Assembly: GCA_965178125.1 (NCBI GenBank)
Contig: OZ237767.1
Location: 124,001-188,000 of the forward strand
DNA: 64,000 nt
Direction: 5' to 3'
Source: Bilabrum cf. latius
Lineage: Eukaryota > Bigyra: Bicosoecida > Bigyra > Bicosoecida
Under the pieces are notes generated by a model. That model was not told the DNA's origin and made no database searches. It saw only the letters and a list, made by a program, of their open reading frames with translations. Position numbers and translations under genes: made by a program. Each line of letters opens with the position of its first letter. Position 1 is the first letter of the stretch. Of this stretch, positions 9,603 through 20,919 are shown one piece after another.

Positions 9603-12600
9603 ATGGAGCAATTGCACACGTGGCCTTGGCTCGGGAGAGTGATATCTTCGGTCACATGTATCGCTGTATTTTCGATATTCATGTAGACGTTACATTCAAG
9701 TATCCCTGTGAGTGCAGTAAATATTGGCAGGGATGCGTATGGGTGTCAACTGGGCAGACTTGCACTTTGAACCTGCTGTTGTACGTCTTGACTTGGTCGC
9801 AGGGAGGTGATAGCGGAGAGATCGTTGCAGAGGGGTGCAACTTTGGAGTGGCACATCCGCCTGGATATCCTCTGCAAACTCTGCTTAACTATCTCGCCTC
9901 ACGGCCAGCACTTTCTTCTATTGGTACTCCTGCGAGGCGAGCAAACCTGCTTTGTGCCGCCTTTGGGGCCGCCGCGGTGTTTTGGCTGGCCCGTGCAGGT
10001 CAACACGGTGCCAATGCAGTCCTAATGCAAGCTAGCAACGCAGGAGTCCCCTTTGGACTGGCCGTCGGCAGCGCACTCGTCACAAGTGCATGCGCCGCAT
10101 GCTGGGGCCTGGCGCCGGTGGTGTGGCGGTACAGCGCGGGAGCAGAAGTATTCGCGCTGAACAACGCGCTGTGCGCCGCGCTGCTTTGGATCGCATGCCG
10201 TGCAGTCGAGGTCACCCGAAGGATTGAGATGGAGATGGAGCAGTGGCAGGCTGGTAGAGAAGCCACAGGAGCAGGAGCAGCTGCGGGAGCAATAAGTGCT
10301 GCCGGGCAACTAGAGAGTGGTAAGGACAGCATACATCCCAACTCAAGTAAGGATTATTGGGCTGGCTCAAACACTGGGCGGGTCACCCTTGCTGAGCGAG
10401 TGGCTGGCGGATGCAACGCACTGTGGTGGCATGTCATTGGCGGTGCACTCGTCACAGGGCTGGCGCTTGCCAACCAGCAAACGGCCGTGCTGCTCGCAGC
10501 ACCCCTCGTCCTGCTGGTGGCTGGTGTGACGAGTGGGCTGCGGCTCGCGGGCGGGGCGCCCACGCTTGGCTACGCAGCTGCTGCAGGATTGGCCGGACTC
10601 TCTAGCTATGGCCTGCTCCCCTCTTCACACCTGCTCGTCGGCGTGCAGGCGGGGTCCTGGGGCAGCGTGGGGAGCATTGCAGGCTTCTTGCATCACTTCC
10701 GAAGGGCAGATTACGGCAGCCTGCAGCTGTACAGCGGCGACGATAAAGGAGCGGAAGGTCCCTTTGAGCGCACTCGGCTGATGGTTGTCGACTGGGCTGG
10801 GGAACAAGGGGCGGCCGTGGTGCTGGGGCTGGGCGTGCTGGGGGTGCTTGCGTGGGCGCTGCTGCAACTTGTTGAAATGAAAATGGAGCGGGAACGTTCC
10901 ACAGGGAACGTTGCTGGCAGTGGTTTGCACGGTCTGCCGGACTCTAGCTCGGGTGACTCTGGCACGAACCTTCTCTCCCTTGCAGAACTGCATTGGTCGG
11001 GGATGGGCGAGGATGCGTCGAGCAGAGGCCAGAAATAGAAAGGTAAGGTCAGTGATGAGTGTGGGGCGGGCTCGGGGGAGATCAAGGACGGGCCAACGGA
11101 TGTCAAAGACGACAAGCACCAGCAGCACCAGCAGCACCAGCAGCAGCAGAAGGTGACCGGTCAACCGGGTCAACCAGAGTTGGATTCAGTGCAAGGGGGG
11201 AGTGACAGGGGTGGTCTACGAAGGAGACGAACAAAACTAAAAGGTCGCAGTTTGGGAGAGCCGCACAACGGGTCTCGAACCGGGGACTCCCGCGGTGGGG
11301 AGCAGACCGGCTAGCCGCCCGCAGCACTTGCTGTCTCGATGGCGCCCCTGTTCGTGCCCTTGCCCGCCAGGTGGGCTCCTCTCCTTTTAGCGTTGGTCTT
11401 GGTCTTCTACCCCGCCGTGTTCCACTCCCTCTCAAACATGCCGCTGCAGTCTCCGCTGCTGTACGGGGTGCACCAGAGGTTCTGGATGCAGCCGCTGATG
11501 GTCGCAACGGTGCTCGGTGGGGTGGGGGCCGCTGCGGTGGCGCGGTGCATCGGTGCACTGCACTGCAATGCCAAGGGAGCCGGTCATGGCACTCGTCACA
11601 CCGCTGTTCTGTCCCTTCTGTGGCTTTTCCTCAGCGGGTGCGCCGTTCTCGGCCCACTGGTGGCACGGACGGCACCTCCAGCACTCGCCTCTGCGCTGGC
11701 GCGGCCACTGCTCGGCGCGGCGATGGACAAAACCATCCTGGGAATAGCGTCGGGCACCACCAACGAGCGCTACGCCGGAGTCCCGCCGGCCAGCCACCCG
11801 CTCGCCCTGACCGGTCCCGCGAGCCACACGGCGATTCACGCTCTGAGGGCGGACGCGTGGCCCGGACTGCTGCACCACGAGCAAGAGGACGAGGGGCTGC
11901 TGCGGGCATTCCTCAGGGAACAAATGGCCTTGCAGGACACGACAATCGACGAAGACGAAGGTGTGACGAGTGGGGTGGTGAAAGTGGCGCTCAGGCAGGA
12001 CCTGGCCATGGGGCCGGGTGCAGTGCTGCAGATGCCCCTGTCGGATGCGGTGCGCAGCAAGCGGCACAGGCCGGGTCTAGGCAGGACCACGGCGCCGTGG
12101 GTGCCTCGCGGTGCCGCCTTAGGGTACCCACTGGGCTCGTCACACCCCGAAGCAGCTGCACCTGGGGACTGGTCGGGGGCAGGGCAGCGGGGGCGAAGGG
12201 TCCGCACATGGGGCGGCATGATCCGATCCTGGTTGCGACCGAGATGGAGGCAGCGTGACGAGTCGGGGAACAACGTGCTGGCGAGGTATGCCCACGCGCT
12301 GCTCGCACCGGTGCCGGCGGCCTCCGCACTCGTCACATCCTACGACATGCAGTGGACGGCGCTGCGGTACGTAACCGCGTGCGAGGGACACAGGGCCTAC
12401 GTGGGAGAACAATCATCCAGGGAACAAGGGAACCAGCCACCGGTTGTGCTTCCCCCCAGGTCAGCCCGGCCTCACCTGCTCAACGCCCCCATGATGACCT
12501 TCAAGTGGCATGAGCACTACAGGAAGGCCTACTCGAGGCTGGCCACGCCTGGGCTGCACATGTGCAAGCCGCTGACGGCGCACCACAGGGACGGCGGTTT

Positions 12601-14317
12601 CGCTCTGGAGGACATGGTGGAGGCCTCCTTCGCAGCGGCGGCCGGGGAGGCCATCGCCGCGGAGGAGGCGGTTGCAAGCAGCAAGCGAGAGGGGGTCTCT
12701 GAGGTTGCAACCGGTGCGAGGAGCACGGCGGTCCGGCTTGCCCGTGCTATGGCTCGAGGCGTGCCCACCGTGTACGAGGGCGTTGACAAGGCCCCAAAGC
12801 TGCCGAGCAAGGCGGATCGAGGCGTGCTGAGGCAGGCGGCAAAACAGCTGATGCTGCAGGTGTGGGCTGAAGTTCCCAGGGTGCATCGCATTGGAGTGCA
12901 TGCATAGGACGACATCCAGCGTGCTGGGGCAGCGGGGGGGGTGCCTGGCTCAGAATCAGGAGTCCCGGGACCAAACCTCACTGTGGCTCCGTGGCACATC
13001 GCCGTTCCGGTTGAAAGGGAGCTGGGGGAGTATCAGTCTTCATCTTCATCTTTGGTGGGCGCAGGCGGCAGCAGCAGCGAGGGCCAGTACTGCCGATGGA
13101 CGGGGCGTGCCCGAGGGCCGCGATCCGCCGATGCCGCGCTCGCTTGGGGCGCCCGATGCCTGGACGTGCAGGGTCTGCCCTCTGTGCTGCCGGGGACTGT
13201 CGTTCTGGGGAACAACGACAGGCGGGGTGCGCGGCTGGGTGCATCGAACTGCACTGCAGAGGAGCGATACCGCAAGTACGGCGGAGGGACCGTGTTCCGG
13301 TTTCCCAGGGAACAGTGGCACGAGGCCGGCGGGGAGCCGCTCTCACTGCTTGGGATGTGGTACGCAGGCGAGCCCAACCAGCCCCCCGACGGTGACCGGG
13401 TGCTGCGGGTGCCCATGGGTCTCGGCAGGCTGCTGCTGCCTCGGCCCGTGGTGGACGCCGTGGGCGAGCGGGCCCTGGCTCCCCTTGCCCTGCTCGCTTG
13501 GCGGGCCGTGGAGGCCTCCTTTGTTCCCCCGAGCAGGTGGGAGCACGGGGCGGATACGTGGGAATGGACCACCCAGGAGGACTACTGGACTCAGGCGGCG
13601 GAGGCGGCTGCCTGGCTGCTCGATGCCTCCACGCAGCCGGCGAGCTGGGGCCCAGGGAACAAGGGACCAGGGAACAAGGGTGATGGGGCGGGTGGGATCC
13701 TGGCATGGGTGACCGCGTCAGAGGAAGCTCTGGCGAAGCTAAAGCTTCCCTCTACCCTGCACGATCCGGGGTCCGAATCCGGGTGGGCCCCCGGCGTGCT
13801 GGAGGCGGCTCGAATTTTGGAGCAGTGTGTGGCTCGGCTGCTGTCCACGGGGCGGGAGCCCCCCGCGGCCATGTGGAAGAACCTGGGACTCGCATACGCG
13901 AAGGTGGTGCAGAAGCACCTCCCGTGTGACGAATAGGCGCACGTGGGGGGGCTGGTGCGGTATAGGCCGCGGCTGCCTTCGCTCGAGCTCAGGGCGGGGG
14001 TGGAAGCTCTGGGGCACTGGGCCAAAGGTGCCGCCAGGGAGGCGCAGGCGTGGCTCAACGGATAGATCGGGGAGGAGGGTGTGACGAGTGACCAGATCAC
14101 GCCAGCCTGGGTCGCGGCGCAAGCCCCCTTGCCCCCGCTAGGTTCCGCAAGTAGCGCGGCGCCCACTGCGGAACAGCTGCGCGACGCCATGGCAGGACGG
14201 GTAGTGGAGGCGTGGGGCAGGTTCCTTTTGTGCCCCGAGGCGAAGCAGGACGGGAGCTACCAGGGCATCAAGCAGGTCGTGGATCGGCTGTCCAAGGTGG
14301 GCCAGGGGAGGAAGTGA
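9603..14317 (+). CDS. TMEM260: TMEM260-family protein O-mannosyltransferase (DUF2723)
   Basis: Exon 1 is 9603-9707 and exon 2 is 9803-14317. Spliced together they give IPGGDSGEI followed by FGVAHPPGYPL, the signature of the family, whose known role is O-mannosylation of IPT domains of plexins and related receptors in the ER. Other family landmarks follow in order: AGAEVFALNN, FLHHFRRADYGS, GVHQRFWMQP, an ER-lumenal segment with LRYVTACEG and APMMTFKWHEH, and a TPR-like C-terminus. Many transmembrane helices are visible before about residue 700. The product is about 1539 residues, roughly double the human protein, because of low-complexity insertions. The gene contains six in-frame TAG codons (9684, 11036, 11312, 12905, 13934, 14063), and homology continues across them, including FM-TAG-TLHSSIP in exon 1. 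The stop is TGA. Confidence 0.88.
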
Positions 14318-14335
14318 AGTGAAGCGGTGAAGGGT

Positions 14336-14355
14336 GGGGGGGGGGGGGGGGGGGG
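14336..14355. repeat. G20 homopolymer
   Basis: Twenty consecutive G residues lie just downstream of the TMEM260 stop codon. They could affect assembly accuracy or form a quadruplex. Confidence 0.95.
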
Positions 14356-14509
14356 ACAGTGAAATGCATGCAGCTGGAAGGATGGCAATATAGCGGCTCA
14401 TAAATTGCGCGGCGCCGTCCTACGGAGACTCGGTAGCGGAACAACTAGACTACAGGCAGCGGCAAGCTTCGCACAACACAATCACTGTACGAGTTTCCAC
14501 AGTCACAGC

Positions 14510-15804
14510 ATGCGATTGATTATTCAGAAGGATCCTAGCGAAGTAGGCTCATGGGTGGCGAATTACATCGCTGAGCGGATCAGGAAATTCAACCCCACAG
14601 CTGCGAATCCATTTGTGCTGGGCCTGCCGACCGGATCTTCACCCCTTCCGGTTTACAAGAGGCTGATTGAACTCCACAAGGCAGGTCAAGTTAGCTTTAA
14701 ACATGTTTGTACCATCAACATGGACGAGTATGTCGGGCTGCCCCGTGACCATCCGTGAGCTTCAATTCCTGGAATAGTTGACATTTTGCTCGCCTAGTCG
14801 CAATGCTGGTTCACCAAGCCCTGAAAATGCATGCATGATTGTAATTTTAATGCATCGCAGCGAATCCTATCACTCTTTCATGTGGAAGAACTTCCTCAAG
14901 CACATTGACATCGATCCTCGGAATGCCCACATCTTGAACGGCAATGCGGAGGATTTGCAGGCCGAATGCGACGAGTACGAGCGCACGATCGCTCGTCTGG
15001 GTGGTATTGAGCTGTTTCTTGGCGGAATCGGCCAGGATGGCCACATCGCATTCTGCGAGCCAGGCTCGTCGCTCTCAAGCCGCACTCGGGTGAAGACGCT
15101 CGCATACGACACGATCGTCGCGAACAGCAGGTTCTTCGACGACGATCTCGAGAAAGTGCCTAAAATGGCTCTTACGGTTGGAGTTGGCACCGTCATGGAT
15201 TCTCGAGAGGTCATGGTCATCGTCACGGGTGAGCATCCATAGCCAAAAGAGTCGCGAGGCGACTGCCGCTGCCAAATGCCATTACATGCCTCATGGTTCT
15301 CTCGCGCACGTCAATACAAACTACCGCTGTAATTGATTATTCTCGCAGGCGTGCGCAAGGCCCTTGCCCTGCATCACGTGGTGGAGCAGGGAGTGTCTCA
15401 TATGTGGACGGCGTCGATGCTGCAGATGCACCCTCGCGCATGCATCGTGAGCGACGAAGACGCAACGGCCGAGCTGAAGGTCAAGACGTACCACTACTTC
15501 AAGCAGCTGCAGGAGACCCAGGCCCAGCTCATGCACACTTCCCAGGGTGGTGCCATGGCAGGGTACGAGGGCGGGGTGGTGAGCGGGGCGGGATTCGGGA
15601 TGGCGAGTCTGCTCGACCCAGCCATGCTTGGGGCGGCAGCTGCCGCGGGTGGGAGGCTGTCCGCCACCCAGCTGCAGGATGCAAGCAAGAGACTGGCGGC
15701 TGCCGCTGCAGCCCGCCAGGAGGCCGAGGCGGATGCTCGCGCCAAAGCCAGGGCTGCTTCCACGTCTCCCTCTGGGGCAGGGGCAGGGGCGGCCAGGGGC
15801 GGTG

Positions 15805-15835
<31 letters not shown>

Positions 15836-16019
15836 GTCGTCATCATCGGTAGCAGCCGTGGCCGGCACTGAGATGCCGGAAGAAGAGCCCGTGGTATTCG
15901 CCGGTGGTGTGGCTGGAGACAAGAGGGCGAGGACGGAGCAGGACGGCGCTGGCGGGGCGGCCAAGCCAGTGGCGAGCAAGGAGGAAACTGCGCCCGCCGC
16001 CAAGAAGGCGCGCACGTGA
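14510..16019 (+). CDS. GNPDA: Glucosamine-6-phosphate deaminase (GNPDA/NagB) with long C-terminal tail
   Basis: Exons: 14510-14754, 14861-15228 and 15349-16019 (427 residues). The enzyme converts glucosamine-6-phosphate to fructose-6-phosphate and ammonia in the cytosol. Starting at MRLIIQ as the family does, it shows [13 protein letters not shown] (phosphate-binding loop), INMDEYVGL (the Asp/Glu of the active site), [18 protein letters not shown] (catalytic Asp and His and the late Glu; the family usually has FNEP, here FCEP) and [32 protein letters not shown] follows in exon 3. The normal enzyme ends near residue 275. Here about 150 extra residues follow: Ala-rich, a serine run encoded by a TCT/TCC repeat, acidic patches, and a basic KKART end. 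No TAG occurs in this gene. The stop is TGA. Confidence 0.92.
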
Positions 16020-16210
16020 TGGGTTGCAAGTCTGGATTCATTCATGTAATTGCTTGATTGCACTGACGCTGCGAATATGCGGAGTCTTGGTCGCACCGTG
16101 TGGCCAGTGGCGTGACGAGCAGAAGCTCGCAGTCCCAACCTCGCGGTGCTTGTGACATAGCTACACCAAGCTAGCCACATTCGCAAGTATTTGTACCCAA
16201 TTGTATCACC

Positions 16211-19200
16211 ATGGATCCTCCTAGCAACATGACGCCAGCGGAAATGGAAGAGGCCCGGCGCTTTGCAGCCATTGCAGCCAGAGCTGAACGCAGAGCTGCG
16301 GAGAGAGCGAAAGCCAGGGGATCGAAGCAAGGCACACCCGCCACAGCATCGACAAACGCAATATCTGGAACTAGTTCTGCTCGCGGAGTCAGTAACTTTG
16401 GCACTGGGTCACTTAGCGCAGGATATGCCCACACATCCAGTGGCCGCCAACAGTCCACCGCTGGCGGCAGCGTTTCAGCGGTTCAGAGGCTGATGAAAAC
16501 TATGCGAAGTGATTCTAGTAGTAGACGATAGAATGTGCAGCAGCCGAAGTCAACTGCTGGAAGCCAGGGTAGGGGTGGCACTGGCCTGTACTTGGATTCG
16601 CTGCCGGCCGACCAGAGAGCAAAGGAGCTTGCCTTGGCGAAAGAGCGGTATCTTGGAAGTCGAAATGGATAGGAAGAGAAGGATGCAGCCGCTGCGTTGG
16701 CGGAAGGCAGCCGGAAGCGCAAGCGCAGCGGACCGAACCGGCAGTCGCTTCGATTCGAGTGGGATGCAGGCGATGACACATCTGCCGCTGCGGGCGGAGC
16801 AGGCAAAGCAGCCTTACAGGACAGCAGCAGGTCTGCATAGTTTCGATCCCTGCAGGATCACCAGGAGCGCGATCGGTGGGGCATGTCGAGCAATCATCAC
16901 GACCACGGGCGCGGCGCCTCCGGGTCGGGAGCGAGCAGCGGGCACCGAAGGGGGGCACAAGGGGACAGGGGCCAGGACAGGGACTGGAGAAGAGACCCAT
17001 ATGGTGACTCTCGCGGGAGCAGCGGCCGCGACAGCCGGAGAGATGACAGGCGAGACGATAGGCGAGACGATAGGCGGGGGGGACGCGATTGGGGCCGGGA
17101 CAGGGGTGGGCGCGACGATCGGAAGGACTGGCGAGGCGGCAGCGGGAATCGATCCCGGGAGCCCCGCGGTGCCAACCAGGCGGTCGTGGCCGCCTCCCTT
17201 GCAGCCAGCACCCCCCTATTCGGCCGGGGTGCCATGGGGGGTATGGACCCCAGCTGGGGGGTGTCTCGGCAGGGCCGCGATGCTTCCCAGGCACGCATAG
17301 AGGCGAGGCGGAAAGAGGCAGCGAAGGTCGAGGAACGTTCGCTGAAGGCGTTGGAGGGCGAGAGACAGGCGAAGCGGAGGAGAGTCGAGCAGGAGGACCG
17401 GGAGAAGAACACGAAGATGGCGAATGAGCGCATGAAGAACGGTGGTGGTGACCAGTCCGCGGCTGCGATGAGCGGCGGCGGCGGCGGTGATGCCGGACTT
17501 GTGGGCGGTCGATTCCGAATCTTGCGACCAGAGGAGATCGCCTAGAGTGCGGGCCAGCAGCCCAGCACGAGCTTGGGAGGCGACAATGGGGCTGGTGGTG
17601 ACACGGGCAGCAGCAGCTCTGGTGGCAGTGCAGGTGATGCGGAGGCATCCAAGCCAACAGCGCAGGAGCCAGGGCAGGCAGCAAGCGCTGCGATGAAATT
17701 AGGCGGCAAGGGCGGTGCTGCAGTTGCTGACGATGCAGCTGCGATCGTTGCTGTTGATGTTCCTAGGCAGGAGCAGGACGAAGACGAAGATGAAGATGAG
17801 GATGATCTTGCGCTTTTGTCGGCACGGCAGTCTCAGGTGGTGAGGAAGAGGAGGAGAAAAGCCATCGATACGCGGCACTGGACGGAGAAGAAGAGAGAGG
17901 AGATGACGGCCAGGGACTGGCGGATCATGCGGGAGGACTACGACATCAGAGTGCGCGGCGCCGGCGGGCTATCGGTTCCGCTTCCGCTCCGCGAGTGGAC
18001 GGAGGGCGGGCTGGACGAAGGCATCATGCAGGCCATCAGCGAAAAGGGCTACGAGAAGCCTAGCGCCATCCAGAGGCAGGCCATCCCCATCGGGCTGGAG
18101 GGCAGGGATCTGGTTGGAGTGGCTGAAACAGGCAGTGGCAAGACGGCGGCCTTTGTGATCCCCATGCTGCAGAGGCTGGCGAAGGCGCCCAAGGAGGTGC
18201 GGGAGGCATGCGCGACGGACGGGCCTCTTGCCCTGATCCTCGCACCGGTGAGAGAGCTGGCCCAGCAGATCTTCGCGGAGGCCCAGGAGCTGGCGAAGCA
18301 CAATGGGCTGCGCGCTGCATGCGTGGTGGGCGGGATTGACATACACGAGCAGGCGTCCGTGCTGTCAAAGGGGGTGGAGGTGATTGTCGCTGCGCCAGGA
18401 AGACTGCTGGAGTGCATCAACAAGAGCTTCGTGGTGTTCAACCAGTGCAGGTACATCGTTCTGGACGAAGCGGACAAGATGATCGATCTCGGGTTCGGGC
18501 CAGAGGTGGAGCAGATCATGGATATGATGGCCGGTGATGGGGCAGTAGATGGTGCCGCCGCTGGGACTGCGGCAGCAACGGGAGCAGTCTCGGCCAAGAC
18601 AGGACAGGCGCCGATGCAAGGGACCCAATCGTCAGCACCGTCTAGTGCAGCAGGAGCCGCATCAGCAAATCAGGACGAGGATTCCCAGCCCGCGTGGCTC
18701 AACACCCCACCGCACCTGCGCCGCACGACCATCATGTTCAGTGCGACCATGCCGCCCGCCGTCGAAAAATTGGCCAGATCCTACATGCGGTAGCCTGTGT
18801 CAGTCAGGATCGGGGACCAGGACAGCGGGAAGAACCAGAGGATCAAGCAGACGGTCACGAAGGCGCCCTTTGGCAGGAGGTCTGGCAAGCTGGCCGAGGC
18901 GTTGCGAAGCTGTCCTCGCCCAGTGATCGTCTTCGTCAACATGAAGAAGACGGCGGATCTGCTTGCCAGGGAGCTTGAGGGCCACGGACACGCGGTGGTT
19001 TGTCTACACGGTGGCAAGACGCAGGTGGAACGCGAGCTCGCTTTGGCCGCCTTCAAGAGCGGAGAGGTGGACGTGATGGTGGCCACGGATGTGGCAGCAA
19101 GGGGGCTGGACATCCCCGGCGTGCAGTACGTCATCAACTACGAGCTGCCCAAGCTCTTCGACAGCTACACCCATAGGATCGGCCGGACGGCGCGCGCAGG

Positions 19201-19354
19201 CACAGAAGGTGCAGCGCTGTCGTTCTGGTCTGACGACGACGCCGACGTGTTGCCTCAGCTTAAGGCCCATCTGGAAGGGACGGGGCAGAAGGTGCCTCCG
19301 GATCTAGAGAAGGCAGCGCAAGGCGCAGAAAAGGGCGGTGCCGGGGGGAAGTGA
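16211..19354 (+). CDS. PRP28: DEAD-box spliceosomal RNA helicase PRP28/DDX23
   Basis: A single reading frame of 1047 residues from the ATG at 16211 to TGA. It is interrupted only by five TAG codons (16529, 16670, 16838, 17543, 18791). PRP28 drives the U1-to-U6 exchange at the 5' splice site. N-terminal family landmarks are KELALAKERYLG and LRFEWDAGDD, then an Arg/Asp-rich region, then HWTEKKREEMTARDWRIMRE. Core motifs: AIQRQAIPIGLEGRD (Q motif), AETGSGKT (I, about residue 637), APVRELAQQ (Ia, usually APTREL), DEAD (II), SAT (III), VATDVAARGLDI (V) and HRIGRTARAG (VI). The TAG at 18791 lies between SYMR and PVSVRIG, in the conserved linker before motif IV, where standard-code orthologues continue without a stop. 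This is the strongest single proof that TAG is read as sense. Confidence 0.95.
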
Positions 19355-19708
19355 AAGCGGTGCTCGGTGGGTCGAGCTTGGTAAACACGTAATCTGTTAG
19401 CTAACATAGATTCAAGCACACAAATACACTAGATCTAAGTTCTAACGTGGACGCCGGGACCGATGCAGGCATCCAGGATCAGCCCACCGACCAGTCCGAC
19501 TCGTCGTCCCCTCCCCCCTCCGAGCCGCTGCTTCCGCTGGTTGACCCGGAATCAGAATCCGAGCCGGAGTGCTCCTCGCTGCCATCACGAGGCTTTTGCA
19601 CCCTCCGTCTTTTGCCAGGCCTGCGCCTTTGCGGATGTTTGGCCACCTCAAGATCCGATCCAGACTCGATATCCTATGCAGATGCCCCGCTGCTGTCTTC
19701 GCCACTAC
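19355..19708. other. Convergent intergenic spacer
   Basis: The space between the TGA of PRP28 (+) and the TGA of the next minus-strand gene. Frames here carry low-complexity continuation sequence only. Nothing else was recognised. Confidence 0.5.
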
Positions 19709-20749
19709 TCAATTCGATCTCTTTGGGAGCCCTCTGTGCTGATCGCTTCCGTTTCGTGCCTATTGCAACGGAGGCCGCCCCATCCCCCTCCTTTTCCTTT
19801 TCCTTTTCCTCCTCCTCTCCTCCTCCTCCTCCAACTGCTGCTGCTGCTGCTGCTGCCTGGACGACTGGTCCCCCGGTTGTGACCTCTGCTTGCGCTTGTG
19901 CCTGGGCCTTGATTTCGACTCAGAGTTATGATGGGTCCCGATTACGGTCAGCACATCCCGGCCGAGAGCCACGTCGACCAACCCAGCTCTGCCCCTCCCC
20001 CTGCCCCTGCCCCTGCCCCTGCCCATGCCCATGCCCATGCCCATGCCGGGCCCGTCTTCACCTGCCGCTTCCTGCATGGACTCGCGGGCCGCTTGCATCG
20101 CCGCTCGGCGTGGTCGTCTGCCTGGTGACGGTTCGCTCGCTGATGCTGAAGAGGGCTGAAAGGAGGGGGTGGCCGATGAAGCAGCAGATGCTGATGCTGA
20201 TGACGATGACGATGATGACGGTAAGGACGGCGCCTCGTAGGCTCGTCCGCTCGCCTCTTGCGTCTTGTGGATGTATTCCAGCACGGCCTTGCTCGGGTTC
20301 ATGACCTTTGAGAATACGACCACTCCGTCGAACACGTCTTGAACGTTGGCCGATCCCGACGATGCTCGCCTGCCTCCGGGAGCTCGCCCGTGGGCAGCAT
20401 CATCGTATGGGGACCAGCCAGCAGGGGCGCTTAGCTACAATGTTAGCAATGGCTGCTTGCATGGAAGGACCTTTCCTTCCAGAACGATGCACCGGCCTTG
20501 CTCCTACCCGCTGCCACCTCCAGAATCCAATGGCGGCAACGCCAAGGTTATTTCTGGAGCTGAGGTATCCATTTTTCGTATAGTGCCTATTTTCCCACCA
20601 GACAAAGATGATAATACCCCGGGCAGAACCATTAGGTACCTTCCTTTTCTCCTGGTGCCTTTTCTCAAAACGTCAGCTCCAGAGAGAGATCCAAAAAGAG
20701 GCCCAGCGGACAATTCAACAGGAGCTCGGCCAAGCTAGGAGCTATCCAT
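19709..20749 (-). CDS. BIN4-like DNA-binding protein candidate
   Basis: A minus-strand frame of 346 residues from the ATG at 20749 to TGA at 19709-19711, with four in-frame TAG codons. The first 110 residues look folded: KGRYLMVLPGVLSSLSGGKI, RCIVLEGKVLPCKQPLLTL, then DVFDGVVVFSKV. This pattern (KGKYL..LPG...GGKIG, a short strand repeat, and a final D.FD..VVFS motif) resembles plant BIN4, the accessory subunit of DNA topoisomerase VI. An RNA polymerase I A34-type fold is the alternative. The rest is disordered: serine run, GMGMGMG then a GRGRGRG stretch from a 6-bp coding repeat, a Gln run and a strongly basic RRRKRKRKRR segment suggesting nuclear localisation. The family assignment is from memory of motif order and is tentative. 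Confidence 0.5.
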
Positions 20750-20919
20750 TATATGCGCAATTAAAACGAGAGTTTAAATGACAATTCACAGGTGGGAGAT
20801 GCAGGCGAATTCACCCTGTTTTCAAACCGCGGAACCAAGTTCCCGCTGCTGCGCGCGGCGCCGGCTATCGGCAGAGGTGAGCGCGAAACCAGACTGCGCA
20901 AATACTGTGCTAAACTCGT
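20750..20919. promoter_or_regulatory. Shared divergent promoter region
   Basis: Only 170 bp separate the ATG of the BIN4-like gene (minus) from the ATG of the armadillo-like gene (plus), so both promoters must lie here. No TATA or Inr can be assigned with confidence. Confidence 0.5.

Noticed and set aside
11339-14317. Separate genes for the downstream parts of TMEM260
   Set aside because: All pieces are in the same frame, joined only by TAG, and together restore the family's membrane core and C-terminal repeats in the right order.
18791-18793. A premature stop making PRP28 a pseudogene or two genes
   Set aside because: The frame is continuous and conserved on both sides, no TGA or TAA is present, and the same pattern with TAG alone is seen in about fifteen other genes.
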